From NCBI GenBank assembly GCA_900768185.1, contig CAAGCB010000029.1, positions 209,793 to 273,792 of the forward strand: a stretch of 64,000 nucleotides of DNA, written 5' to 3'. The notes beneath the pieces were generated by a model that saw nothing but the letters and a program-made list of their open reading frames with translations, had not been told where the DNA came from and ran no database searches. This stretch comes from Alphaproteobacteria bacterium (GTDB taxonomy: Bacteria > Pseudomonadota > Alphaproteobacteria > CAAGCB01 > CAG-977). Positions within the stretch are counted from its first letter, which is position 1; each line of letters opens with the position of its first letter. Position numbers and translations under genes: made by a program. Below are positions 34,115 through 41,312 of the stretch, piece after piece.

Positions 34115-34152
34115 ACCCCGCCTTGTTTTTTCGATAAGGCGGGGTTATTTTT
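34114..34152 (+). terminator. Terminator hairpin at a probable junction
   Basis: Perfect 11-bp AACCCCGCCTT (34114-34124) / AAGGCGGGGTT (34136-34146) stem followed by ATTTTTT. Its arms share nine bases with the hairpin at 33753, so the ArdC fragment is bracketed by related inverted repeats. Confidence 0.7.
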
Positions 34153-34170
34153 TGTAAAAAAGGACAAGCG

Positions 34171-34296
34171 ATGAAACAAACGTTTTCAATTACGGGGATG
34201 AGCTGCGTGGCGTGCGCCACCCACGTCGACACCTACGCCCAATCCTTTGACGGCGTTCCGTTGTCGTCAAAGAAAGCTTCTCATATCAGCCCCTAG
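34171..34296 (+). pseudogene. 5' remnant of a copper-type P-ATPase or HMA-domain gene
   Basis: AAAAAAGGA precedes an ATG encoding 41 residues that begin MKQTFSITGMSCVACATHV, the GMxCxxC heavy-metal-associated motif found at the start of CopA-type ATPases. The match ends after about 30 residues and the frame stops at TAG 34294, exactly where the AT-rich cassette begins. Read as a gene broken by that insertion or by deletion. Confidence 0.6.
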
Positions 34297-34297
34297 C

Positions 34298-34753
34298 CTA
34301 TAATAGAGATACTATTCCATCAAGTCTCGGCTCCAGCTCCGGCGCAGAACATTCAGCTAAAGGAAACAATTCAGGTGATTTTTTTGTTGTCTGCTCAGAG
34401 CGTAGTCTTACTTTTTTTACATCACGTATTCCATCTAAAGAAAGATATGTTCCAACTATATGCCTTTCTTTTCCGGTTTTAATTGAAATGTAGCAAGGCC
34501 AATTTGAATAGATTTCTACGTCCCAATCGTCATAATAGGCAATATCAAAATAAATTTTTTGATCATGATCGCTTTTTGTCCAAAGTGTACATGTTCCAGA
34601 GCGTACACTTTCGGAATGCATAATACTTATTCCAGCTGGAAGATGGTGATTTAATTCTTTTCCAATCTTATTGCATAAAGAATTTTCTGTTCTTTCTTCT
34701 TTGCCACACCCCATAAGTAAACAAATACATACAAGAAAAAAATATTTTTTCAT
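34298..34753 (-). CDS. Small lipoprotein of the AT-rich cassette
   Basis: 151 residues. The signal MKKYFFLVCICLLMGCGKE has a lipobox (LMGC), predicting a lipid-anchored periplasmic or outer-membrane protein. The mature part is mixed alpha/beta with Trp and Tyr clusters (YYDDWDVEIYSNWPCYI), no family recognised. AAGGAG lies eight bases before the ATG at 34753; the longer frame overlaps the upstream gene. It is the second gene of a two-gene unit whose base composition is far more AT-rich than the rest of the window, so recent horizontal arrival is likely. Confidence 0.75.
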   Translation of the reverse strand: MKKYFFLVCICLLMGCGKEERTENSLCNKIGKELNHHLPAGISIMHSESVRSGTCTLWTKSDHDQKIYFDIAYYDDWDVEIYSNWPCYISIKTGKERHIVGTYLSLDGIRDVKKVRLRSEQTTKKSPELFPLAECSAPELEPRLDGIVSLL

Positions 34754-34754
34754 T

Positions 34755-35420
34755 TTAAGCTCCTTGGAAACACAGCGTAATCTGTTTAAAATGAAACAGA
34801 TTAACCCAAAAATTTTGTAAAACGTCATAAAAGCAAAAGAAATCTTTCTCAGATACTCTAAATCCATACTTAGCACTATCCTTAAGCTTGTCAGAATCCT
34901 TAAGCTTGTCAGAAAAATCAGAAGGATAGATAAAAAAAGAGGAAGGACATTTATATAAAAGTTCTAAAGAAATACCGTCTCCGTGTTTTATAACATTCGC
35001 GACTAGAGAAAGAACTTTAATTTTTTCAAAAGATTCTTTGAGTGATATGTTTTTAGAAAACAATTCATTAATTTCTCTGAAAGAAAACTTATTTATTTTT
35101 TCTTTTTCATCGTCAAGCAAAGGGTGGTTGTATAAAAAATTTTTAATATCTCTTTCCCATAAACTGTATAAGCCGAGAATCAGCAATTTTGTATATTCAT
35201 ATTTTGTGAAATTTTGTTCATATTCTTTTTCCGCTAAAGCATTAGACCATTTTTCAGGATTTTCTTGGAAGTCCGGCAATTCTTCTTGCCTTTCTTTTTC
35301 TAAAGTTTCTTCCGAAAAAAGATCGAACACTTGCTTTGCTTTCTTTTTGAAAAAAGAAAGATGGTCGAGCATATATCCAAATGAATTCACAAAAATAGTT
35401 ATTTGCTTTCTTTTTTGCAT
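34755..35420 (-). CDS. Hypothetical helical protein of the AT-rich cassette (HEPN-like?)
   Basis: 221 residues, mostly alpha-helical, no signal peptide. The segment GLYSLWERDIKNFLYNH followed by LVANVIKHGDGISLELL resembles a group of HEPN-like proteins around an NxxKHG motif, but the canonical RxxxxH is not present, so the link is weak. DSDKLK is duplicated through an exact 16-base DNA repeat. The start at 35420 (MQKRKQITIF) is chosen; a longer frame overlaps the promoter. The stop is one base from the lipoprotein start, implying coupled translation. Confidence 0.65.
   Translation of the reverse strand: MQKRKQITIFVNSFGYMLDHLSFFKKKAKQVFDLFSEETLEKERQEELPDFQENPEKWSNALAEKEYEQNFTKYEYTKLLILGLYSLWERDIKNFLYNHPLLDDEKEKINKFSFREINELFSKNISLKESFEKIKVLSLVANVIKHGDGISLELLYKCPSSFFIYPSDFSDKLKDSDKLKDSAKYGFRVSEKDFFCFYDVLQNFWVNLFHFKQITLCFQGA
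34881..34914. repeat. In-frame 18-base tandem duplication
   Basis: CTTAAGCTTGTCAGAA at 34881-34896 and 34899-34914; it repeats six residues (DSDKLK) in the cassette protein, a slippage-type event. Confidence 0.8.
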
Positions 35421-35447
35421 TGTAAATTTCCGAGTAAAATTTTTAAC

Positions 35448-35476
35448 AATATACAAACAATTGACAAATATGTCAA
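35448..35476 (-). promoter_or_regulatory. Strong promoter with palindromic operator for the AT-rich cassette
   Basis: On the minus strand TTGACA (35476-35471), a 17-base spacer and TATATT (35453-35448). The -35 box is one arm of TTGACA-AATA-TGTCAA (35461-35476), a perfect six-base palindrome placed to block RNA polymerase. Expected for a cassette controlled by a repressor, but no repressor gene is in the cassette. Confidence 0.7.
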
Positions 35477-35678
35477 CGTAAATTTAAACTGGTTATAATT
35501 TAAATAATTTGTGATTGATTGATATAATTTATTAATGTGGGCATCAAGCGAAAAAACTTTGAGAAAGAGCTAACAACCTAACTCCAAGTCCATGATTTTA
35601 GGATACGAAAGCCGATTGACTTTGACAACCCTTTTTCAGTCAGCTCCTTCCTAACGCGGTCAAATTTCGGGCAAACAG
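35477..35678. other. Gene-free AT-rich stretch
   Basis: About 200 bases between the cassette promoter and the tRNA terminator. No open frame or repeat that I can support; composition shifts from AT-rich to the genome average near 35640, a possible cassette edge. Confidence 0.4.
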
Positions 35679-35710
35679 AAACCCGCGGAAATCAACGTTT
35701 CCGCGGGTTT
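35679..35710 (-). terminator. tRNA-Arg terminator
   Basis: Perfect 13-bp AAACCCGCGGAAA / TTTCCGCGGGTTT stem with a TCAACG loop, three bases after the tRNA 3' end. Confidence 0.75.
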
Positions 35711-35713
35711 TAG

Positions 35714-35790
35714 TGGCGCGCCCAGGAGAATTCGAATCCCCAGCCTTCTGATCCGTAGTCAGATGCTCTATCCAGTTGAGCTATGGGCGC
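35714..35790 (-). tRNA. tRNA-Arg (anticodon ACG)
   Basis: 77 bases that fold as a standard cloverleaf: acceptor GCGCCCA/TGGGCGC, D stem GCTC/GAGC, anticodon stem TCTGA/TCAGA with loop CTACGGA (anticodon ACG at 35754-35756), T arm GGGGA-TTCGAAT-TCTCC, discriminator G and encoded CCA. It reads CGN codons after A34 deamination by TadA. Its 3' end faces the accessory patch, the usual side for integrase-driven insertions. Confidence 0.97.
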
Positions 35791-35983
35791 CTGAACAGGT
35801 ACTGTATATACCCTCGGCTTTGATCGATTGCAAGGATTTTTTTTCAAAAAATGCAACTTTTTTTGTTTTTTGATAAAAAATCTTGAAAAACGGCTATTTT
35901 CCGTTACATTTAAAAAGTCGGGGGACGCTTTCGCGCTTTCCGACGGGAAAATTGCGCAATTTTCTAACGATAAGGTACTTAAA

Positions 35984-37105
35984 ATGATTCTTTCCAAAAG
36001 ACTTTCCATGGCGGCGACTTTGTTGGCTTTGACGGGCTGCGTCGGGACGGTCGGTCCCGCCGCCGACGATTATTACGCCGATGATTTCGCCATTGAAAAG
36101 ACGGCTTCCCGCAAAACGGCTCCGACCGTTCGGCAAGACGCCGCCCGCCCCGCCGAAACGTACGCCGTCGGAACGGCGACCGCCGATTCGGACGTTTCCG
36201 CCTTCGCGAACGCTCAAAATTCCGAAGTCGGGAAAAGGATTGCCTCCATCGCCGCGAAATTGACGCAAATCAACGACGGCATCGTTAAAAACACCGCCGC
36301 TTTCAACACGTTGAAAACGCAAAGCGCGCAGGAAGCCGAAACCTACTATGAAAACGTCGCCAAAATCTATGTCCGTCTGCAAAAAGGCACGACCCCCGGC
36401 AACCCCGAACTGACCGCAATGTGGAAACAATCCGCGCAGCTGCTGACGGGCGCGGACAAGAATATGACGGAAACGGCGAAGCTTTCGACCGAAACCGTCC
36501 GCGCCAGAAACGAACTGGATTCTCTGTTAAACACGATATCGGAAACCTACATGGTTCCGGGCGCGTTGGAATCCGACCACGAAAATCTGAAAAAAGTGGA
36601 GGACGACGCGCGGCGTTTGATTATTTCCTTGGATCGTCTGACGTCTGAAATCGCGGCGCAGATTACGCGTCAGCAGCAGTATTTCAGCGCCGAAAAACAA
36701 AATATCGATCAGCTGGACAAGGAAATCCGCAACGGCGGCATGATCAACGCGACACGTTCGGCGGCAGCAGCCGCGCCGATCGCGCTGAACGCCGTTTCCG
36801 CTTTGCCCGAAGCGAATCTGACGGGACGCCGTCCGCTGATGGTGATTCGGTTCAACAAGAAAAACATCGCCTACGAACGGTCGCTGTACGACGCGGTCAA
36901 AGCCGCGCTGGACAAGCGTCCGACAACGAATTTTGAAGTTGTCGCCGTCAGTTCCGGCAGTGCCGACGCAGCCGAAGCCGTCAAAAACGCGGAAACGGTT
37001 CGCGACACGCTGGCGTCAATGGGGTTGCCCGAAGACCGCGTTTATTCTTCAAAAACAGAAAAAGCGGGCATCAAATCGACCGAAGTCCACTTGTATTTGA
37101 AATAA
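35984..37105 (+). CDS. Coiled-coil lipoprotein with OmpA-like C-terminal domain
   Basis: 373 residues. MILSKRLSMAATLLALTGC is a lipoprotein signal (LTGC). Residues about 70-270 are helical with coiled-coil pattern; the last 90 (RPLMVIRFNKKNIAYERSLY ... STEVHLYLK) resemble an OmpA-like fold with DRVYSSKT at the usual place. Similar lipoproteins occur in other Rhodospirillales next to EAL-like genes. AAGGTA precedes the ATG; the open frame upstream of 35984 is noncoding. First gene of a four-gene plus-strand operon. Likely periplasmic, perhaps peptidoglycan-linked; function unknown. Confidence 0.72.
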   Translation: MILSKRLSMAATLLALTGCVGTVGPAADDYYADDFAIEKTASRKTAPTVRQDAARPAETYAVGTATADSDVSAFANAQNSEVGKRIASIAAKLTQINDGIVKNTAAFNTLKTQSAQEAETYYENVAKIYVRLQKGTTPGNPELTAMWKQSAQLLTGADKNMTETAKLSTETVRARNELDSLLNTISETYMVPGALESDHENLKKVEDDARRLIISLDRLTSEIAAQITRQQQYFSAEKQNIDQLDKEIRNGGMINATRSAAAAAPIALNAVSALPEANLTGRRPLMVIRFNKKNIAYERSLYDAVKAALDKRPTTNFEVVAVSSGSADAAEAVKNAETVRDTLASMGLPEDRVYSSKTEKAGIKSTEVHLYLK

Positions 37106-37126
37106 CCCGAAAGAAAGCATGACGGC

Positions 37127-38389
37127 GTGGCGACAGCGGAACAGCAGCTTTATGACAAACTGAAACGAATCGAGCCGGTGAAAGCCGCTTCCACGGCTCT
37201 TTTCGTCAAGATGTCGATGCTGAATCCCGCAAACCGCACGAAAAACCACGTCAGAATGACATTAAACGCCCTGAACGAGATGATTATCAAATCTCAATCG
37301 GGGCTTTTTGCTTTATCCAACAACGACATTGTTGTCGTCGGGCAAAACATACCTCCCGCCCTGTTGAACGAAGCCATGGCGTCCGTGCGCAACATTTTTC
37401 AATCGGACACGTTCGCCGCGGCTAATCCGACCGATTTTGTCAAAGCTTACGCGCTGGCTTACGATTTCGACTTTGTCGCGGGATACGCCAAAAAAGCGAT
37501 CGCCGATTTGGAAAACAGGCAAAGCGGAAAGCAGGAAATTCCTCTTGCCCCCGAACATTTGGACGCGATTTTGCGCAACATTCAGGGGTTCAATATTTTA
37601 AAGGTCATTCGCCGTCAGGAAGCCGTCGGCATTTCAAAAACGGGCGGATTTTCATCGCTGTTCACCGAATATTTCACATCTATGGCGGATTTAAAAAAAG
37701 CGATCGCCCCCGATGTGGACGTTTTATCGAACAGATGGCTGTTCCAGCATCTGAGCGAAACGCTGGACAAACGCATGCTGGGGTGCGGCGGCGACCTGAT
37801 CGCCCACACGCCCGGCGACATTTCACTGAACCTGAACATTTCCACCGTTTTCACCCCCGCCTTTGAAGCTTTTTTGACCGCTTTGCCGAACGACCGTTTC
37901 GTGGTGGTCGAAGTCGGACTGGCGGACATTTTGCAAAACACGCGCAACTATAATTACGCGCGCGATTTGTTGCGCGAATCCGGACACAGGCTGTTGATTG
38001 ACGGACTGACGCCCCTGTCGTTCGATTTCATGGATTTGACGCAGTTGAATCCCGATTTGTTGAAATTAAATTGGATTCCGTCCCTGATTACGGCGGATCT
38101 GAGCGAAAAATTGCGCCCGTTCGACCCTGAAACGTTGATTTTAATGCGATGCGAAGATGAAAACGCGATGCGTTGGGGACTGGAACACCACATCATGCGT
38201 TATCAGGGCTATTTCATCGACAAGCTGACGGCGACGCTCGCCCGTCACGGTTGCCGCGACAAAGCGAACTGCACGACGGCGCAATGTTCGGCGCGCAAAG
38301 CCTGCATCGCCGGTTCGGCGCGCGCGGTCTGCACGAATCAAAGCCGGCTGGATTTGCCGATTATCGGAAAGAAAGGAGCGGCGTCATGA
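37127..38389 (+). CDS. Degenerate EAL-domain protein, paralogue 1
   Basis: 420 residues from a GTG. The region about 155-385 follows the EAL fold (LNLNIST, VVVEVGLADI, GHRLLIDGL, LLKLNWI), but EAL itself is absent, the catalytic DDFG is IDGL and KID is KLN, so c-di-GMP hydrolysis is not expected. The C-terminal tail has five Cys (CRDKANCTTAQCSARKAC ... C) that could bind metal. It shares its whole architecture with the next gene, which it overlaps by four bases. Probably a c-di-GMP receptor or protein-binding module. Confidence 0.75.
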   Translation: MATAEQQLYDKLKRIEPVKAASTALFVKMSMLNPANRTKNHVRMTLNALNEMIIKSQSGLFALSNNDIVVVGQNIPPALLNEAMASVRNIFQSDTFAAANPTDFVKAYALAYDFDFVAGYAKKAIADLENRQSGKQEIPLAPEHLDAILRNIQGFNILKVIRRQEAVGISKTGGFSSLFTEYFTSMADLKKAIAPDVDVLSNRWLFQHLSETLDKRMLGCGGDLIAHTPGDISLNLNISTVFTPAFEAFLTALPNDRFVVVEVGLADILQNTRNYNYARDLLRESGHRLLIDGLTPLSFDFMDLTQLNPDLLKLNWIPSLITADLSEKLRPFDPETLILMRCEDENAMRWGLEHHIMRYQGYFIDKLTATLARHGCRDKANCTTAQCSARKACIAGSARAVCTNQSRLDLPIIGKKGAAS

Positions 38390-39606
38390 TCAACCACGAC
38401 GAACAGATCCGCCGCTATGTGGCTGACGCGCTGAAATCGGGACAGCGTCAAACCGTTGTTCAGCTGAAAATATCGCAAATCGATCCCGCTTTGCGCAAAG
38501 ACAGCCTTTTGTCGATGATTTTGACGGTATTCCACGACGTTTTATCGCTGTACGGTCAGGCGTTCTGTTTGAAAAACGATGATATTTTCGTTTTTTATTC
38601 GCAAAAAATCAACGACAACACCATCAAAGCCGCCACCATCAAGACATGGCTGAATTTTTCGGACGATCCCAACGCGCGGGACGCCAAGACGCTGGAAAAG
38701 ACGTACACCTTGCCCGCGGACGGCGACGCTTTGCAGCACGAAATCGCGCGCATTGCGAACGGTCCCGCCCGCGCCGCGGTCAAAAAAGAGGAAACTCGCC
38801 GTTTCGTCCTGCCGCCAGCCATCAACAAAAACCAAAAGCTGTTCACGCCCGAAATGTTGGCGCGCGTGACGCAAGCGTTGCAAAACACGGATTTTTCAAA
38901 TGTGATCCGCCGCCAGCCCGTTTGCATCATCTTGGAAGATTCAAAGCCTCAGCCTTTATTCGAAGAAGTTTTCGTATCCATTGCGGATTTAAGCGAATCG
39001 GTTCTGCCCGGTGTGTCGCTGACGGCGACGCCGTGGCTGTTTCAGGATTTGACCGAAACGCTGGACAAGCGCGTTTTACACAGCGTGTCGCAACATGACG
39101 ACGGCGCTTTCCGCCGCGATTTTTCGCTGAATCTGAACATTTCGACAATTTTGTCCGAAGACTTTCGCGAATTTGACGACAATATCCGTTCCGCCATGAA
39201 AAGCTCGATCGTTTTGGAATTGCAGCCGATCGACATTTTCAGCGATTTGCAATCGTATTTGTGCGCGCGCGACTACACCAAAAATCTGGGATATAAAATT
39301 TGCGTCGACGGCGTAACGGCGCAAACCCTGCCCTTGATCGACCGCGAACAGCTGGGCGTCGATTACGTCAAGCTGACATGGAACGACGGTTTGCCCGACA
39401 TGCTGGAACAAAACGCTTCGTTGGGCGACAAAGTCAGAAATTACGGCGCGAACAGAACGATTTTATGCCGCGTCGACGATGAAAAGGCGTTGGATTTCGC
39501 CGAAAAATACGACATCACCCTGTTTCAGGGACGCTATATCCAGCATTTGCTGTATTCCGACCCGCGCAACCGCCGCGTCGGATCGACCTTGTTGCACAGA
39601 CGCTGA
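38386..39606 (+). CDS. Degenerate EAL-domain protein, paralogue 2
   Basis: 406 residues, paralogous to the preceding gene along its length (shared VIRRQ, LFxExF, WLFQxLxETLDKR and SLNLNISTI blocks). EAL-fold positions read IVLELQPIDI, GYKICVDGV and VKLTWND: the DD pair and KID are lost, so catalysis is unlikely. It ends in FQGRYIQHLL, the usual EAL C-terminal strand, and lacks the Cys tail. AAAGGAG precedes the ATG, which overlaps the previous stop (ATGA). The pair may form a heterodimer, as EAL domains dimerise. Confidence 0.75.
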   Translation: MINHDEQIRRYVADALKSGQRQTVVQLKISQIDPALRKDSLLSMILTVFHDVLSLYGQAFCLKNDDIFVFYSQKINDNTIKAATIKTWLNFSDDPNARDAKTLEKTYTLPADGDALQHEIARIANGPARAAVKKEETRRFVLPPAINKNQKLFTPEMLARVTQALQNTDFSNVIRRQPVCIILEDSKPQPLFEEVFVSIADLSESVLPGVSLTATPWLFQDLTETLDKRVLHSVSQHDDGAFRRDFSLNLNISTILSEDFREFDDNIRSAMKSSIVLELQPIDIFSDLQSYLCARDYTKNLGYKICVDGVTAQTLPLIDREQLGVDYVKLTWNDGLPDMLEQNASLGDKVRNYGANRTILCRVDDEKALDFAEKYDITLFQGRYIQHLLYSDPRNRRVGSTLLHRR

Positions 39607-39623
39607 AATTAAAGGAGCCGCCC

Positions 39624-40529
39624 ATGTGGTACTGCCTGTCGGGAAACCGGAAATACGGTCCCTTTTCCGTTGAAGACGCCAACCGTTTCATTCAGTCCCG
39701 CCCCGACTGTCTGGTCTGGCGCGAAGGCATGCCCGAATGGACGCCCGCCGAAAGATTCGCCGCTTTGGCGAATCAAAACGAAGTATCGCCGCCGTCGGGG
39801 GCGTTTTTCGATTCCGGACTTGACTTTAAAATCCGCGGCGATGACATGCAATACGTTGAAATCGCGCTGAACGCGGGCGAATCCGTTATCGCCGAACCCG
39901 GCGCGATGATTTACAAAGGGATTTTCGTCAAACCGTCGGCTTTGCTGGGAACAAATCGGCAGAGCTTTTTCGGAAAACTGGTCGGCGCGGGCAAGCGCGT
40001 TTTATCGGGCGAGCGGGCTTTTCTGACGGTATTCGTGAACACGGGCGACGAATTGGCGCAGGTCGCCTTTTCCGCCCCCTACCCCGGCAAAATCATTCCC
40101 GTTTCACTGGCGGGAATCGGCGGGGAACTGATTTGCCAGCGCGACAGTTTCCTTTGCGCGCAATCGGACGTCGACATCGGCGTGTTTTTTCAAAAAAAGC
40201 TGTCGACGGCATTGTTCGGCGGACAAGGGTTCGTCATGCAACGCCTGACGGGGGACGGAGTCGCCTTTATCCACGCGGGCGGAACAATCGGCGAAATCGA
40301 TTTGGCGGACGGGGAATCGATTCAGATCGACGTCGGTTGTCTGGCGGCTTTTCAGCCGTCCGTCCGGTTTGACATCTGCGGCGCGGGGGATTTGAAAACC
40401 CAGATTTTCGGCGGTTCCGGACTGTTCTACGCGGATTTGCTGGGACCGGGAAAAGTCTGGGTGCAATCCCTGCCGTTTTCGCGTCTGGCGGGACGTTTGG
40501 GCGCCCAAATCGCCCCGAAAAGAAAATAA
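39624..40529 (+). CDS. GYF_2-AIM24 fusion protein
   Basis: 301 residues. The first 50 (MWYCLSGNRKYGPFSVEDAN ... LVWREGMPEW) form a GYF_2-type domain, usually a protein-interaction unit. The rest is an AIM24/TIGR00266 beta-roll with AGESVIAEPGAMIY and the repeated glycine-rich strands typical of the family. Bacterial AIM24 proteins have no settled function. AAAGGAG precedes the ATG and the gene follows the second EAL-like gene by 17 bases, so it probably belongs to the same transcript. Confidence 0.85.
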   Translation: MWYCLSGNRKYGPFSVEDANRFIQSRPDCLVWREGMPEWTPAERFAALANQNEVSPPSGAFFDSGLDFKIRGDDMQYVEIALNAGESVIAEPGAMIYKGIFVKPSALLGTNRQSFFGKLVGAGKRVLSGERAFLTVFVNTGDELAQVAFSAPYPGKIIPVSLAGIGGELICQRDSFLCAQSDVDIGVFFQKKLSTALFGGQGFVMQRLTGDGVAFIHAGGTIGEIDLADGESIQIDVGCLAAFQPSVRFDICGAGDLKTQIFGGSGLFYADLLGPGKVWVQSLPFSRLAGRLGAQIAPKRK

Positions 40530-40553
40530 ATGCGGGCAAAGCTAAATATTCTG

Positions 40554-40583
40554 TTGACAAATCCGCGATTATCCGCCTATAAA
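40554..40583 (+). promoter_or_regulatory. rplU-rpmA promoter
   Basis: TTGACA (40554-40559), 18-base spacer, TATAAA (40578-40583). Leaves a leader of about 60 bases before rplU. Confidence 0.7.
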
Positions 40584-40649
40584 AGGCTCTCACTAAGGCG
40601 GAAACGTGTTTTCTGCTTTTTGTTATGAATTTCTAAGATGGTGAAGAAA

Positions 40650-40949
40650 ATGTTCGCAGTTATTAAGACAGGCGGCAAGCAGTACAAGGTCGCAAAGGAT
40701 GATACGATCGTCGTTGAGAAGCTCAATGCGGAAATCGGCTCTACTGTGACATTTGACAATGTGCTTGCCCTTGATGAAAAAATCGGCACGCCCAATATCG
40801 CCGGCGCCAAAGTTTCCGCCAAGGTCGTCAAACAGACCCGCGACGATACCGTTATCGTTTTCAAAAAGAAACGCCGTCAGGGCTATCGCCGTAAAAACGG
40901 TCATCGCCAGCATATCTCGATCGTCAAGATTACGGATATCGCCGAATAA
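40650..40949 (+). CDS. rplU: 50S ribosomal protein L21
   Basis: 99 residues starting MFAVIKTGGKQYKV, the standard L21 N-terminus, with the 23S-binding C-terminal block FKKKRRQGYRRKNGHRQ. An ATG four codons upstream (MVKK) is possible, but the family start and GGTGA spacing favour 40650. L21 binds 23S rRNA domain I near L20. rpmA and obgE follow in the conserved order. Confidence 0.97.
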   Translation: MFAVIKTGGKQYKVAKDDTIVVEKLNAEIGSTVTFDNVLALDEKIGTPNIAGAKVSAKVVKQTRDDTVIVFKKKRRQGYRRKNGHRQHISIVKITDIAE

Positions 40950-40977
40950 TCCACTTTAAGGTTTAAGGAGTTACACT

Positions 40978-41232
40978 ATGGCTCATAAGAAAGCAGGCGG
41001 CAGCACCAGAAACGGACGCGATTCCGAAAGCAAACGCTTGGGTTTGAAAAAATCGGGCGGTCAGGCTGTCATTCCCGGCAACATCATCGTCCGTCAGCGC
41101 GGCACGAAATACCGTACCGGCGAAAACGTCGGGCTGGGTCGCGATCACACCATTTTCGCCACGGCGGAAGGTCGCGTCGCTTTTACGCGCAAAGCCGACG
41201 ACAGAGTTTATGTTTCCGTCGTGACGGAATAA
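40978..41232 (+). CDS. rpmA: 50S ribosomal protein L27
   Basis: 84 residues beginning MAHKKAGGSTRNGRDSESKR, the conserved L27 N-terminus that reaches the peptidyl transferase centre, with no cleavable Firmicutes-type extension. AAGGAG lies seven bases before the ATG. Followed by a terminator-like hairpin before obgE. Confidence 0.98.
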   Translation: MAHKKAGGSTRNGRDSESKRLGLKKSGGQAVIPGNIIVRQRGTKYRTGENVGLGRDHTIFATAEGRVAFTRKADDRVYVSVVTE

Positions 41233-41255
41233 GCTTTTCGGCTTCACAGCTTTTT

Positions 41256-41288
41256 AAAGGGGATTGGTGCGCCATTCCCCTTTATTTT
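41256..41288 (+). terminator. Terminator after rpmA
   Basis: AAAGGGGA / TCCCCTTT stem (outer arms 41256-41263 and 41276-41283) followed by ATTTTG. Confidence 0.75.
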
Positions 41289-41312
41289 GTATTAAAACGG
41301 AGTATCGAATCG

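Noticed and set aside
33753..34146. Integron-like gene cassette with attC sites
   Set aside because: The hairpins are short terminators followed by T runs; no integrase and no attC core sites were seen.
34171..34296. Complete small copper chaperone (CopZ)
   Set aside because: 41 residues is too short for the HMA fold and the frame ends at the composition break, so a truncated gene is more likely.
35714..35790. Direct repeat of the tRNA 3' end as a second attachment site
   Set aside because: I looked for the TTCGAAT...CCA end across the adjacent accessory region and found no convincing copy.
37120..37140. ATG at 37120 as start of the first EAL-like gene
   Set aside because: It is in another frame; the GTG at 37127 keeps the frame and has an upstream AAAGAAAG.
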